The notes under the pieces are model-generated. The model was not told where the DNA came from. It did no database searches and saw only the letters and a program-made list of their open reading frames with translations. From positions 56,719,243 to 56,783,242 of the forward strand of contig RSEF01000003.1 of assembly GCA_003993805.1 (NCBI GenBank): a stretch of DNA of 64,000 nt. Reading direction: 5' to 3'. Positions within the stretch are counted from its first letter, which is position 1. Every line of letters starts with the position of its first letter. This document shows, in pieces, positions 25,147 through 36,124 of the stretch. A program made the position numbers and the translations under genes. Origin of the DNA: Himantopus leucocephalus (lineage: Eukaryota > Chordata > Aves > Charadriiformes > Recurvirostridae).

Positions 25147-28100
25147 AGGAATAAAGAAAGAAGAAGAAAAGCAGCTTTCGGGGAGAGAGGGTGTGCACTA
25201 TGAAGGTCTGTGAAGCCCAGTAGTCTAGTGGAACTGAACAAGTTTGGGTGGGAAGAGGAGAAAGTTAAGGTTTGCTGAAGAGTACACAGCATCACTCCCT
25301 GTGGAAGATATTTTATATTCTCGCTGTTTTTAAGAGTTACAGTGAAGAGCTCTGAACGATCGCAAACGATTTAGCCCTGAAAGCCATTGAACTTGGGAAT
25401 GGTAAAGACAGTATTCATCAAGGTTGGTATCTTTGGAAGAGCTCATGGATGAATTAAAAAGCACCCTTCTCTCTTGACAGAGACTGGAAGAAAGAAGGAA
25501 AACTCAAGGGTGTGCAAGATGTTGGGGAAGCAATGGTAAACAGGCTCTGCATTCTGCCTTTTCTCACTAGTGCAATTAAAGAATAATGTCTGCACTTCTT
25601 CCAGCTACCAAGATTGCATGCCAGAAGAAATGTAGACTGAAAGCTGTTTTACAGAGGGATTTTTTAGTTTCCAGTAGTTAAGTGTTGGGAGTCTCTCTGT
25701 GTATAAATGCATAAAAATGGAGTATTACTCATGCGGTTAGATTACCTGCTATTCAGACTCAACCCATACCTCTCATTTGTGTTCCCTGCTTTTGAAGGTT
25801 TGAGTGGCACTGCAAAACTTGTCTGAAGAAAAATGTTTATGTGTATTTTCTTAACCATATTTTAATTTAACCATCATTTGAGAAATAGTGGTCAAAACTG
25901 TTACCAGTTTCCAGGCGAATAAATGGCAAATACAGGATTTGGGAACGAAAGGCTGTTGTGTAGTCCATTCATATATGCACAAGAAGTGCCCTGTGATAAT
26001 TGATTTCTTATATGATTAAAAATCAGGTTAAATACAGGCTTTTGTATTTTTCTTTAACAGCTGGCATTTCGTAGGTGAGTTTCATGCTATTAGTGCGGTG
26101 AAGGATGGGGTTTCCTACGTGCTTTTTACTGAAGCACCAACCATTGGAGACAACAATGGGGATCAAGTGAAGCTCACGTTGGTTGTGGCAGTTCTTTTTC
26201 TTATGTTGGTTTGTAAAATGGAAATCAATTATTTAAGCAGATGACATGATCCCTTTTAATTGTTTTGATAACTTTAAAAAAAGAAGGAAGGCAGAGTATA
26301 ATAATAGATATCTGACTCATCATTTAAGTAGTATATATGTATATATATAGGCACTATGATTTCTCTCTATTTTTAATGCAATATATCAAAATAGATTTTC
26401 TGAAAAAAATTCTATTGCAAATTTTCAATCTTCTCTATGGTGTTGGTCTGAGGGGATGGATATAACAATATGGAAATTTCTTACTAGAGATTATCATTTT
26501 TTTATCCCTTAATTTGCAGAAGGGACCAAATGTTGCATTAGTTCGAACTGTAATGCAGTGTACAAATCAACACTATCAGGCTCTTATGTAGGAAAAATTT
26601 CTTCCTATTGTTTCTAGACTCAGCTGTTTACCTCTCCCTTGAAACTAATTTTAACTCATCTAAAACATGCAAATTTTTTATTGTTGTTTGTTTGCTGTTT
26701 TTAGGGGAAGGTGGGAGTGGGAGGTGGTTGTGATATTGGCATAGATTTAGCATTTACGGCAGAGGTAGTTTTCATCAATTTCTGACAAGGGAATCAAAGT
26801 GTTCTTTTTTGGAAGGAGAGATATTGCTTTTCCTTATAAATGATTGACTATTTTGTGGTAGTAGTCTTTATTTATTTGGCTCTCATCATGAAGAATAGCA
26901 AACTTATTCAAAATCTCAGTACATCAAAAATATGTCAATACATAAAACATAAGTACTATTCCATACTACAGTCTATGCAAAAAACTATGTTAATAAGATG
27001 TGAAGGTTGCACAGCTAAGAAGTCAGAAAACATAAATGATAAGATTCCAGCAGCCACATTAACTGAGCCACATTTCACATCCTCTATATTTTATGAAATG
27101 CCTTTGACAACATAAATCAGAAAGAGAAGGTGCTATATATGTGCAACATGGCTCAGTTAATGTTGCTTTTGGAACCTTAACATCTATATTTTCTGACTGG
27201 AGAGTTTTTTAATCATGTAATCTTAGTAGTTTTTTACATTCTGTTTTTTTATAGTTTCTCTTTTTTAAAAGAGAGGAAAATTGCCTGTACTAATAATGGG
27301 TTAGCTCATGTTGCTTTGATTTAAGCTACAGTAAAAGGCAGTATATAGAGAGCACCTCATGACAGGTACATATTTGATGCCATATACATTGCACTGACAA
27401 CTGGTGTAATCATGCTGCTGTGCACTTTTTGAGGAAAAGGGGACTACAGGCATGTGTTTGAAGTCCTGTCCTTTCTGTCCTGCACGTTAGCAGTAGTACA
27501 GGGTATGACTGCATTGCAGACTGCAGCGCGTTGTAAAGGTACTTGAGCTACCTTTTCAAATGAACTGGCTTGTACACAAGCAGCAGTCTGTCTACAAGAG
27601 TGTGGATCTCCCTCTGTCCTAATTCACCCTTCTATAGAGCATGGCAAATTAGCCTAGCACGGCTTTTGGTGTAGGCTCTTTCCAGTATCTGAGCTAGTTT
27701 GCAGATCTGTGTGCTGCACTGCAGTCTTCAACATAGACATACATTTAATGACTCTGCAAAATCCGCTACCTTGCAAGTTCTGGAATGGGGATTATTGTGC
27801 TGTGACACAGAAACATGCTTTTTATCCAGTTGCTTCCTTGCTCCGGGTCACAGGGTGGACCAGTATCAGGCCCAGTGTTAATATTTTAAAGGCTTTTAAT
27901 AAGATTTTGAAGTTCATACTTCAATGTAAAGGCAAGCAGTCTAGGAAAGACAGCAACATAGGTGAACGTTGTGACCGATGTATTGTCAAAAGATCAAAGC
28001 TAAGTGATAAGAAGTAGTACAATTTATAGAATGCATGGATGAAATGCCTTAGCATCAGGATTTCTGATTTACCTCTGATTAATAGCCTTGGCATAACACC

Positions 28101-30213
28101 ATTAGCTTTTTACTTGGTTTCCTTTTAGAATTTCTTTTATATCATTCAGTGAGAAGGACTTGTAGCCTTCGTTAAGACTGCGTGTGCACAAGCACGCTGG
28201 GGTTGGACACGGTGATTTAAGACAGGAGACCATGCTGCACCTAGCTGTGATAGAATTTTCCACTGAATGCATGCCAGAGAATTTCCCTGCGCTGTATAAG
28301 CATATTATATATTTTTCTTCTTTCTGTAATCCAGCTAAACGTACAGATGAAGACCCTGGCTTATGTGAGCTCATAAGTTCTAGATATGTACCATATTTTT
28401 TTTAAGTATGTGAAAGTCAGAGGGTTACTTTTCCCTTATAACTTTCTATTCAAAAGTATGGAGAAATGCATGGTTTGAACGTCTGGGGGAAAATACTTAA
28501 CGTTTTGGCAGAGGTCTGGCTTTGGAAATTTGAGACTGAAGCAGTAGATGTTTCGGAAAATCACCAGAGTTGTATTTGAAGGTTTGTTGGGAACTGTGTG
28601 ACAGCTTTCTTTATAGATATTACTGAAGTGACTACTGTAAAATTAAAAGAATTAGAATTAAGTTTGGCTCTAATGATTTGTTGACTGAAAGAATGTGGTG
28701 TTTTATTCCTGGTGTGAAGTACCAGGTAGTGGCTTTTTTTTTTTCTTAGGAGTCCCACTCACTATACATTTTGTATTCTAATTTCTATGTGATTACAGTG
28801 TTATAGTTGCTAGGAAAGTGGAATGTTACTGATGATTACATTTCTGAAGATGGTACTTGTTTCACGACGTTCAGGTCTCGCTGTTTCTCAGCAAAGTAGG
28901 CCATTGAATCAGGTAGTGTCACCCTTTCTTCTGACTGCCGCCCCTGCCGCTGGAGTACAGCTTCTCTTTTTTTCTGTAAGTAGGGCTTAATGCTAATCAG
29001 GCCAAGACACACCCTTCCCCCCCTCCCTGATTTTTAGGTCATGACACTGTGGTTCAAGAGTTCTGAACTGTGCTGTTGCCTGCTACTAATGTTATCCAGG
29101 GTCTCCCTTACTTTTGAGGCATCAAATAGATTGCAGGGAGAAGCCATGACCGATGTTGCCAGGACTCTGTCCGTATAGTGACCATGTCATGGTGACCGGT
29201 GTGTTCAGGTGGGTCCCAAAGTGACTTGGCAGAGCTTTTTGTGATAGGGGACAAGTAAAGTTTCTTCCATTATTGACCGGATCTAGCCATTAGGATGGTC
29301 TAAAAGTGCAGCAGCTGCATATTGCTGGTATTATTAGCCTACCTATGCTAACACACTAATTCTGTTACATTTTAATTTTTAAAATTATTATAATGACTGT
29401 AATGCTGTCTAATGATCCTTCTCCTTTGACATTAGTTATGGATTATGCATGCAAAAATTGCTTAAAACTTCCATTACTATCAAGGTATTACCTGGACAAA
29501 GAATGTCTGCAACAAGACCCCTTGTTCAAGCAAGAATTGAAGATAATGGGCTAAGTTATAGGTTTAATTGGATTTCTCCCACCTCTTCATTCTGGCTGCC
29601 AGTTTTGTTCCTCTTTTATTCTCATCCTTTCCTTGTTCACATTGGTTTAATCACTGGTGGTCAGTCATACTTCTCCCACAATAATGCTATTTGTACTGTG
29701 CAAGTCAGATTGGAGGCAAAGTAATTATTAGAGTTTCTGTGCTTGCCTAGAAATAGATTCAAACTTGGGTCTATTCTGTCTTGAACCGTCGTCCCAAGAA
29801 TTTGTACATTACCACAGGCATCCTGAAGTTTCCCAAATTCTCATCTCCTGCGTTGTGTGGCCACAAAGCATGTAGGCATAAGGGAGAAAGGGAGGGAGGG
29901 TTTACCTTATGAAGAAAGAGGATGCTTGGGTCATTCACTCCAAGCGTTCTAAGTAATTGGCTTCAGATTTGTTTTGTTCTGGGGAGATTTTAATTAAGCT
30001 TTTTTATATGCTGTTTAATAAACATTTGTCCATAAGCGGTATCTTGTGATCCCCGTCAGTAAAGCAGGAGGATTAATTTGCATGTTGTTGTTTGTTATTT
30101 ATTTAAATAGCCACAGAAATTACATGGAGTGTTCAGTTAAGGCAGTGGTGACGAGTCTCAGCACTGAGGAGTATAGCATCTAAAAGTACATGTAGCATCA
30201 GGATTATTGTTGC

Positions 30214-30278
30214 ATTTTTGGGTCGGGTTTTTTTTTGGGGTGGGGGGGCATTTTTTAAATTTTTGTTTGTTTGTTTTT
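30214..30278 (+). repeat. T/G-rich low-complexity tract
   Basis: TTTTTGGGTCGGGTTTTTTT, then GGGGTGGGGGGG and TTTG units. It lies just upstream of the old CR1 relic. Confidence 0.85.
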
Positions 30279-30524
30279 AAAAAGAGTTTGGGAGAATACA
30301 GAGAAAAATTCCAACATAAGCAACTTAGAGTCAGAAGAAAAGCCCAATACCCTTTTTTACACTAGTGTCTGGAAGCAGATTGCTAGGGAAAAAATTTAAG
30401 AAATTGGAGCAGTCTCCCAGCTTCTGGCAATCAAGGTGTTATTGCCTCTTCAGGTTGCTTACATCTTTTACTTAGTCCCCAGCGGACCAAATTTTCATTG
30501 CTTTCTCACAGGACACAAATGTGT

Positions 30525-31085
30525 ATTGCGAAGAGGTGGTTAGAACATAGGCATGATCAGGTCAGATCCAGGGTTCATGCAGCGCCATATCCTGCCTCCA
30601 GTGGAAGCTTTAATGGGATGCCTAGAGAAGATTCAGAACGAAGCCAGCATGTGATACTTTCCCCTGTACTCTCCAGGCCTCCAGCTATTTTCAGTTCAGG
30701 GACTTCCTGAGCCAGATGTGGCTCTATATATTTGGTAACCCTCAGAGGATGTATCTTCTGTGAATTTGTCCAGTCTTTTCTAGAGCCCACATAAACTTCC
30801 AGCTTTCAAAACATCATTTGGCAAGGAGTTTCAAATATCTGCTACCTCTGTGACTAGAGAACCTCTCTCTCTCGTTTTGAATTTTGCTTCTACCACCTTC
30901 ATTTAATGTCTCCTAATTGTTGTGTTGGACAAGATGGTTTTGTAGCTTTCTATCATATTCTTACTTTCTAGTGTGTTTTCCATACTCAGAGGGTTATAGC
31001 ATCCTTGTATGGAAACTTTTCCGTACCTTTGATCATTCTTGTTGCATTTCTCTGAACCTTTGTGTTTGACCCTTCCTAATAAATC
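30525..31085 (-). repeat. 3' UTR / 3' end of the ancient CR1 relic
   Basis: On + this reads as the reverse complement of the long 3' region of old CR1/L3-type LINEs. Recognisable landmarks include CAGATCCAGGGTTCATGC near 30565, GTAACCCTCAGAGGATGTAT near 30740, GGCAAGGAGTTTCAAATATC near 30825 (usual form GGCAA.GAGTTCCACA) and TTTGATCATTCTTGTTGCAT near 31035. Similarity is recalled from memory of such repeats, not computed. Confidence 0.72.
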
Positions 31086-32100
31086 CAAGAAGTCTGTAGA
31101 GAAGGATTTTCCTTTGCAAAAGCTGTGTTGATATTTCCTAATTTTGATCTTCCTTCTTGGCTGTACTGATTTATCCACAACAGTCATCAGTCCTATAGTC
31201 TTAAATTACTCAAATCTCTGGGTTTTGTTGGTTGGTTTTTCTTTGTTTTCTTTGTTTTTGTTTTGTTTTTGTTTAAAGCCATACTCCAATTCTTACCCAC
31301 CAAGGCAGCTCAAAGTTAGAGGTTGTGTACCACCATTAGTAATTCAGCTATTTCATTCAATTTGTGTGGACCTCTGGGGTAATAGTGTATGATCTTGAGC
31401 ATTTCTCCCCATTCATTTGTCAATTTGTTCCATGAATAGTCCCATCGCATTCAGACGCATTCATCGAGTCCCTCACAAAGGAGGACTCCAGCATGGGAAC
31501 CTCCCAAGATTTTTCCACATTGCACACTAGTGCAGAAAATTTGTTAAGCTTCTCTGTGATGGCCCTGTTTTCTCTGAATCTCCTTTTATACCTTGATCAA
31601 CACTTGGTACTTCAGACTCTCTGGCAGACCTCTTCCTCCTGATGTGTTTGAAGAAATGGTTCATTACTAGCTGTTCCTCCACTTCTTTCTGGCCTGCCTT
31701 ATTACATTTGAAGTGCCAGAGTTTACAATATTTTCTGTTTTCTTCATTTGGACTTGGTGTCAGCTTATTGAAGGATGCCTTTTTGCTTCTAGAAACCTGC
31801 GATGAGCCATGCTGATGTCCCTTTGCTCTTCTCAAGTCTTTCTTAATAGGTGGTGAATATGGGTTCTGTGCTTTCCATGTGGTTGTTGTTAAGCAGCTTT
31901 GATGCTGCCAGTCAGATTTTATTTCTTGTAGCTGTCTGTTAGAGCTTCGTTTTAACAAGCTTTCTCCTTTTTATGTAGTTACACTTTTTGAAGTTAAGCA
32001 CAACAGTAGTAGATGCCTTGATTTTCATTGTTCCTGTAGGGATGTTCAATTTAACTGTTTTATGGTCACTGATGCGTAGTGGTTCTGCAGCTGTAGGATG
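31086..32100 (-). pseudogene. CR1 ORF2 remnant: endonuclease end, linker, N-terminal reverse transcriptase
   Basis: Read on the - strand in LINE order. ISDHKTVKLNIP at 32073-32038 is the endonuclease C-terminal motif (SDH with downstream F/L.I). STTVVLNFKKCNYIKRRKL follows, matching CR1 TTLDFRRANF...L. The 143-codon open stretch 31958-31527 contains KAGQKEVEEQL then NHFFKHIRRKRSARE, the CR1 linker (.FFKYIR.KR...). QHSFCKGKSFSTDFLDLL near 31120 matches the RT segment QHGF.KGKSCLTNL. A T-rich low-complexity tract (31220-31274) interrupts the RT. No YADD/YVDD catalytic box is present. The order and identity of several separate motifs make this secure as CR1 ORF2; the protein is inactive. Confidence 0.82.
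31220..31274 (+). repeat. T/G-rich tract inside the CR1 ORF2 relic
   Basis: GGTTTTGTTGGTTGGTTTTT and then CTTTG/TTTTG units. It interrupts the RT reading of the antisense CR1 and so post-dates that insertion, presumably as microsatellite growth. Confidence 0.85.
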
Positions 32101-32924
32101 TAGAAGTAGATGATTCCTTCTTCTCAGGCCTGAGCCAAAGGCAGTGGCTCCTCATGCGGGCTCCCAAACCAGCAGCTCCATGGAGCCACCTTTGGCAGTT
32201 ACCGGATACTGTGGTCTCTGCTTTATAGTCCACTTGCTCCGTCTACATGGGAGGATTTGAAATCTCCTTCTATACAGTCTCGAACCATGCTTTTGCTGAT
32301 CTCGCTTGGTGTGCTGCTGACAGCATTGCCGTAGTCTGGCTGTGCCTGATGGTCTCAGCACTCACTCTTCCTGATCCGACCAAGCTCCGGACCCCTGCTG
32401 CTTGGTGAGGTGAAGTTTTGCTTTGATTTGTTTCTAAACTCTATGTAGTATATAATGTTACTCTGCCATCAGCTGTCTTCCCTATTTTTTTTTTGTATCC
32501 TGGGATGATGCAAAATAGCGACTGACTAATTGTTTCCCTTCTACTGGATTTCTGATAGGACTACTGCTCGTGCTTTTCTTGGAGGTTCCAGTGATCCAGT
32601 TTTTCTTCTATTCCCCCACTTTTTGTAGAAGGCAATGTATTGTTGGATTGTCTTTTTGCCACTCTGTTTACTCTGCAGTCATTGGTGTATCTGTTTTCAT
32701 TCGTTGATTCTTCTCGGTGTTTTCACTTGATGACGCAGAATCTCCAGGTCTTCATTTGTCGTAGTAATGCCATGCTTCTGAACCACATGTTTGTCTAATC
32801 CCCTCTCTTCAGTTTAAAATCTCACTATCTTGTTCCTTAAGTACTAGCAAGCTGGCTCTTATGTTCAGGTGAGCTCCAGACCTCCTGTACAAATATCTTT
32901 GTTATAGAAATACTCAAGTTCCTG

Positions 32925-33215
32925 ATGAGTCTCATCTGTTGCTTTGTCGCCATCATGTCAACCAGGCATTCAAATTCTCTTTTTACTTCTTCTTTCCAGA
33001 AGCCCATATTTTGCTGTCAGGATATCTTTCCTTTTCTTCCTAGTGTTACCAGGACCCAGATGGACCACAACATAGGTTTCTCCTCAGCATTTCGTAGGAA
33101 CCAGTCCAGGCTGTGTGACCTTTGCAGCTGACAGGCAAATCACCATGTGGACTTCTGTCAGATCACACACTCCAGCTGTCTGTTTGCCTGATGATATTCC
33201 AACACACCCTTTTTA
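32925..33215 (-). pseudogene. CR1 ORF1 remnant, SGNH esterase-like domain
   Basis: On the - strand the sequence reads GVCDLTEVHMVICLSAAKVTQ, similar to the CR1 ORF1 esterase stretch of type VC....EH.MV.CLPGAKV.D. It then reads YVVVHLGPGNTRKKRKDIL, similar to the block VVVHIGTNDIGRKR.D.L that precedes the oxyanion-hole Asn. CR1 ORF1 proteins are known to carry an SGNH-hydrolase (esterase) domain. Frameshifts and stops break it, and the GxND element is corrupted (GPGN). This lies at the 5' side of the element, consistent with a near full-length original insertion. Confidence 0.65.
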
Positions 33216-34670
33216 GCTTGCAATATAACTGCCTCATTTATGCATCAGCAGGGAGGAGGGTATTTGTGAGAAGGGGTTACTTTGGTCACAGAAACATCTA
33301 ACTGCCTGTGAAATGATGGTGAAGGAAATGGAAGCGCAAGCAAAGAGATGAAGTGCAGAAGTGGGGTTACAGTGCTGACCTTAGGAATTAGCAAGAAGTA
33401 GGACTACCAACTGCTGGCAGAAATAATAGGAGCAGATCAAGTTGTGATAGTAAAAACAACCTACACACGTTTTTGACTTTATATTATTAATTATCACCTA
33501 GCAAATATTACTGTACTGTTGAATGAATGTAGTAAGTTAACTTTAGGTAGAACCAGGTATGTATTTACGTGATGAGTAAACAGATTTATTTGGTATATCA
33601 GAGACTCAGTGGGAACAATTCTGAGATCAGAGCATTTTAGATGTGCTCAGGTATCCCAGACACTTGCTTAGGGCAGGGATATGCAGGACTAACGGGAGAT
33701 CCATTCTAGAAGGGAGAAGTCCTACGTTGCATCTGTCATTCATCTTGAAATGGTACTAAATGCCAGTGTTTAGGGGAAAAACACAGGTACCTAAAATAGG
33801 AGCAATATATAGACACAGTATCAGGAGCTTGTTGAAAGTGTGCTCTTTCAAATATCTCAAGAAAATGTCAGTGTCTATTGATACAAGGCTTACAGAGTAA
33901 ACTGATGCAGAAAATTCTTCTGACTTTATAATTGACTTGCTTTTGGTTGTAACTTAAATTCTCAGGCTGTGTGTGGCTTTCTCAGTTCATGATACATGTG
34001 CTGATCTCTCTGTTAATAGGACCTATACCAGGTTATTTTGCATTGCAAATGCAAATGGTGTTTTGTTTTTATTTTTTTTAAAAAGATTTATCTTAGCGGG
34101 GAGGGGAGGAGACCAAGGGAGATGGAACTCAACAAAAATAAACCCACCAAACCACAAGCTTTTTTTTTGTGTGTGTGTGTAAAGCTTGAACACACATGTA
34201 CGCAAAAGCTAAAACCTGAGGGCTGTAGGCAAAACATTTCACAAAAATTAGTACTTTATTGCTCAAAAAAAGGGCATTTCTCTTTCAATGTCTATTTTAG
34301 GGTTGTGCCTTTTTTCCACAATTCTGCTTTTGGGTCAGTGCATCAGAATGATTCCTCTGTCGATTTGCCTCAGTAGTGTGCCTATGGAGAGCAAACATTT
34401 AAAATAACTGCTTCTGTATTGTAAGGCTGGGCATTATGGGATCATGATGCTTAGAAGCATAACGTTTTCCTTAAAAGCTCTTCCTGAAAAGAGTAACTAT
34501 ACAGAGCATTCAGGCTTACTCCTTCTGCTCAGGCAAGAGGATCTAAGAGCTTGCATGAACTGCTGAGTAAAAGAGTAGGACTTTTGCATCAAGTGTATGG
34601 CTGAGTATATCACTTCTGCTCAGGTTGCTATGCGGAGGTGACATAGCTCGATTTCATGTCCTCTTGTGCC

Positions 34671-34708
34671 TCGACTCACGTTTTTGCTTTGCTTGGCTCT
34701 TCCAACAG
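34671..34708 (+). other. 3' splice site and likely branch point for the first ARID1B exon
   Basis: A CTCAC branch-point-like motif (A at 34678) lies 30 nt before the AG and is followed by a T/C-rich tract ending TTCCAACAG. The placement is set by the ARID1B reading frame: codon ATA begins immediately after the AG at 34707-34708. Confidence 0.8.
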
Positions 34709-34855
34709 ATACCGCCTCAGTATGGCCAGCAAGGTGTAAGTGGCTACTGCCAGCAGGGCCAGCAGCCGTACTACAACCAGCAGCCACAGCCTCAGCATCT
34801 GCCACCCCAGGCACAATATCTGTCGCAGGCCCAGCAGAGGTACCAGGCTCAGCAG
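34709..34855 (+). CDS. ARID1B: ARID1B internal coding exon (49 codons, Q/Y-rich)
   Basis: This exon encodes part of the N-terminal low-complexity region of ARID1B, the ARID-domain (AT-rich DNA-binding) subunit of the canonical BAF chromatin-remodelling complex in the nucleus. Seen: 147 nt, open in one frame, phase 0 at both ends; 49 residues starting [16 protein letters not shown], with 19 Gln (17 CAG, 2 CAA), 6 Tyr and many Pro, and no ARID or armadillo-like fold. It ends ...QRYQAQQ and joins in frame to the exon at 54618. Known: Q/Y/P-rich disordered sequence of this kind lies upstream of the ARID domain in ARID1A and ARID1B; the [17 protein letters not shown] run is the ARID1B version as I remember it. 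The flanks are a pyrimidine-rich acceptor ending AACAG and a donor CAG|GTAAGC. Reading through the donor meets a stop after seven codons, which supports an exon limit there. Two shadow ORFs, one on each strand, come from the stop-poor CAG-rich sequence. Exon number is not assigned. Confidence 0.95.
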
Positions 34856-34861
34856 GTAAGC
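34853..34861 (+). other. 5' splice site of the first ARID1B exon
   Basis: CAG|GTAAGC, a near-consensus U1 donor. The exon ends at 34855 with a Gln codon. An in-frame TGA follows 18-24 nt into the intron. Confidence 0.9.
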
Positions 34862-36099
34862 ACTGTCCTCCACTACTGACAGTCACCCCGGAGCTGGAAG
34901 TGTAAACATGATCTGTGTGAAATGGACAAAACCCACCTGACCCCTTTTTTGAGAGAACAGTGTTAAAACCAAAATTAAATAAGTATGGAATCAGACAACA
35001 TCCTTCTGAAAAGTCTTTGGGGATATACACACAAATACATCTGCACACACTTTCAGGCTTTATTTTATATCAGCTTTTTTGAATAAAGCCAGTGCGTATA
35101 CCCCAGCAACTATTAATTCTGCTTTTAAAAAGAAGTAACCGTTTGTTGATCAGATGTCAGTGGAGGCTGGAGGTTTTCCCCTGCTTTTGTCTTGTTTTAT
35201 TTTCCCCTCACAAGACAGAGCTTGTTGAGAGCTCCTGCATCTAACATGGTCACTACCGGTTTGTTTTTCGTGTTATTTCATTTGGGGATAGACGACTTCA
35301 AGGCATTTTGGAGCTGCTTTGTCAAGGGAACTTCTTAAGAGATATTTTTAATTGATATCACAGCTATTAATTTGAATGTTGTTATTTTGCACATCCGTTT
35401 AGTGAAACTGCACAATTCAATATCCATTGCTGTTCTTGAATTCTGCTTTATATGTTAGTCATTAAAATTCATTTAAAGTGATTCTGGTTTTGACTATGAT
35501 CAGAAGTGATAGTGTATGGGTCTGCTTCCCAGAGCTTGAGAAGCCCGGATTTTAGATACTGAACAAAATGGATGTGCATAGCTGATGCAGCTGAACGTGC
35601 AGGCTCAGTTCTATCTGCAGTCTCAGCTCTGTTAATCACAGAGAGGTGATCTGGAAACGGAAGGATGAAACTAAAGCATACTCGCCATCCTGGGAAATCT
35701 AACAAAAGTGAGTTGCTCAAGACTGGGTATTAGTGGAAGCATCAGCACTTGCTGCAAATCACTGGGGAATTCTGTCAGGCATGGTTGATTAACATTTTGG
35801 GATAATGCTGGTGCAATGTAGAAATCTTAGCTTGAAATAAAAATAGTGCGTAAAATAAACTAACAAAAGAAGCCGTAAGTAGCAATGATACAGGAGGCTC
35901 CCTTCCTTTGATTTTAAAATAAAGCTATGATAATTTCACTGTGTAATTACATGTTAATTTTTCTTCATCTACATTTTAAAATTCCATTGAGAATTAACTT
36001 TTTTCATTAAAATGCTGGATGGTTTATGAAATAGAATTCTTAATTGTATCTATGATATTCTTCTAAATGTCACCACTTTCCATCTTTTGGATTATATGT

Positions 36100-36124
36100 A
36101 ACTGCGACTTTAAAGATCGCAGTT
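36100..36124. repeat. Inverted repeat, 8-bp stem with self-complementary loop
   Basis: AACTGCGA, then CTTTAAAGA, then TCGCAGTT. The loop itself contains the palindrome CTTTAAAG, so the whole 25 bp is almost a perfect palindrome. Confidence 0.8.

Larger units (their letters stand above)
30525..33230 (-). mobile_element. Old, long CR1-family LINE relic with ORF1, ORF2 and 3' UTR remnants
   Basis: A 2.7-kb C/T-rich stretch on + reads, on the - strand, as successive parts of one CR1-type element in the right order: ORF1 esterase-like residues (about 33215-32925), an ORF2 endonuclease SDH motif (near 32070), the endonuclease-RT linker (31960-31530), the N-terminal RT (31520-31085), then a long 3' UTR of the ancient CR1/L3 type ending near 30525. 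The RT catalytic core (YxDD region) and thumb are absent between the RT N-terminus and the 3' UTR, so there is an internal deletion of very roughly 1 kb, or two copies lie side by side. Many stops and frameshifts show great age. The segment 32100-32920 fits by position but I could not match it motif by motif. Most bird CR1 copies are only a few hundred bp, so this length is unusual. Confidence 0.82.
1..34708 (+). other. ARID1B: ARID1B intron, 3' portion (at least 34.7 kb)
   Basis: No coding exon was recognised in this stretch. The + strand is visibly richer in T and G than in A and C, as expected for the transcribed-sense strand of a long-expressed intron. Contents: a poly-A run at the left edge, the tandem copy at 4766-5012, candidate conserved elements, CR1 pieces, a gap and low-complexity tracts, each listed separately. 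The ORFs here (60-143 codons) show no recognisable domain except those inside CR1. No upstream ARID1B exon was found, so the intron start lies outside the window. Confidence 0.85.

Noticed and set aside
31527..31958. 143-codon - strand ORF taken first as a possible gene
   Set aside because: Its FFKHIRRKR and KKE-rich segments match the CR1 ORF2 linker, so it is a transposon relic, not a host gene.
34709..34855. Assignment to ARID1A instead of ARID1B
   Set aside because: The Q/Y/P pattern and the following MSQEGYGTR / [11 protein letters not shown] segments fit ARID1B; the ARID1A counterpart reads LSQDSFGS and EDMNLSLQ.
34620..35048. 142-codon antisense ORF over the first ARID1B exon
   Set aside because: It is the antisense shadow of a CAG-rich exon, where CTG codons make stops rare on the other strand. 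There are no domains and no splice logic.
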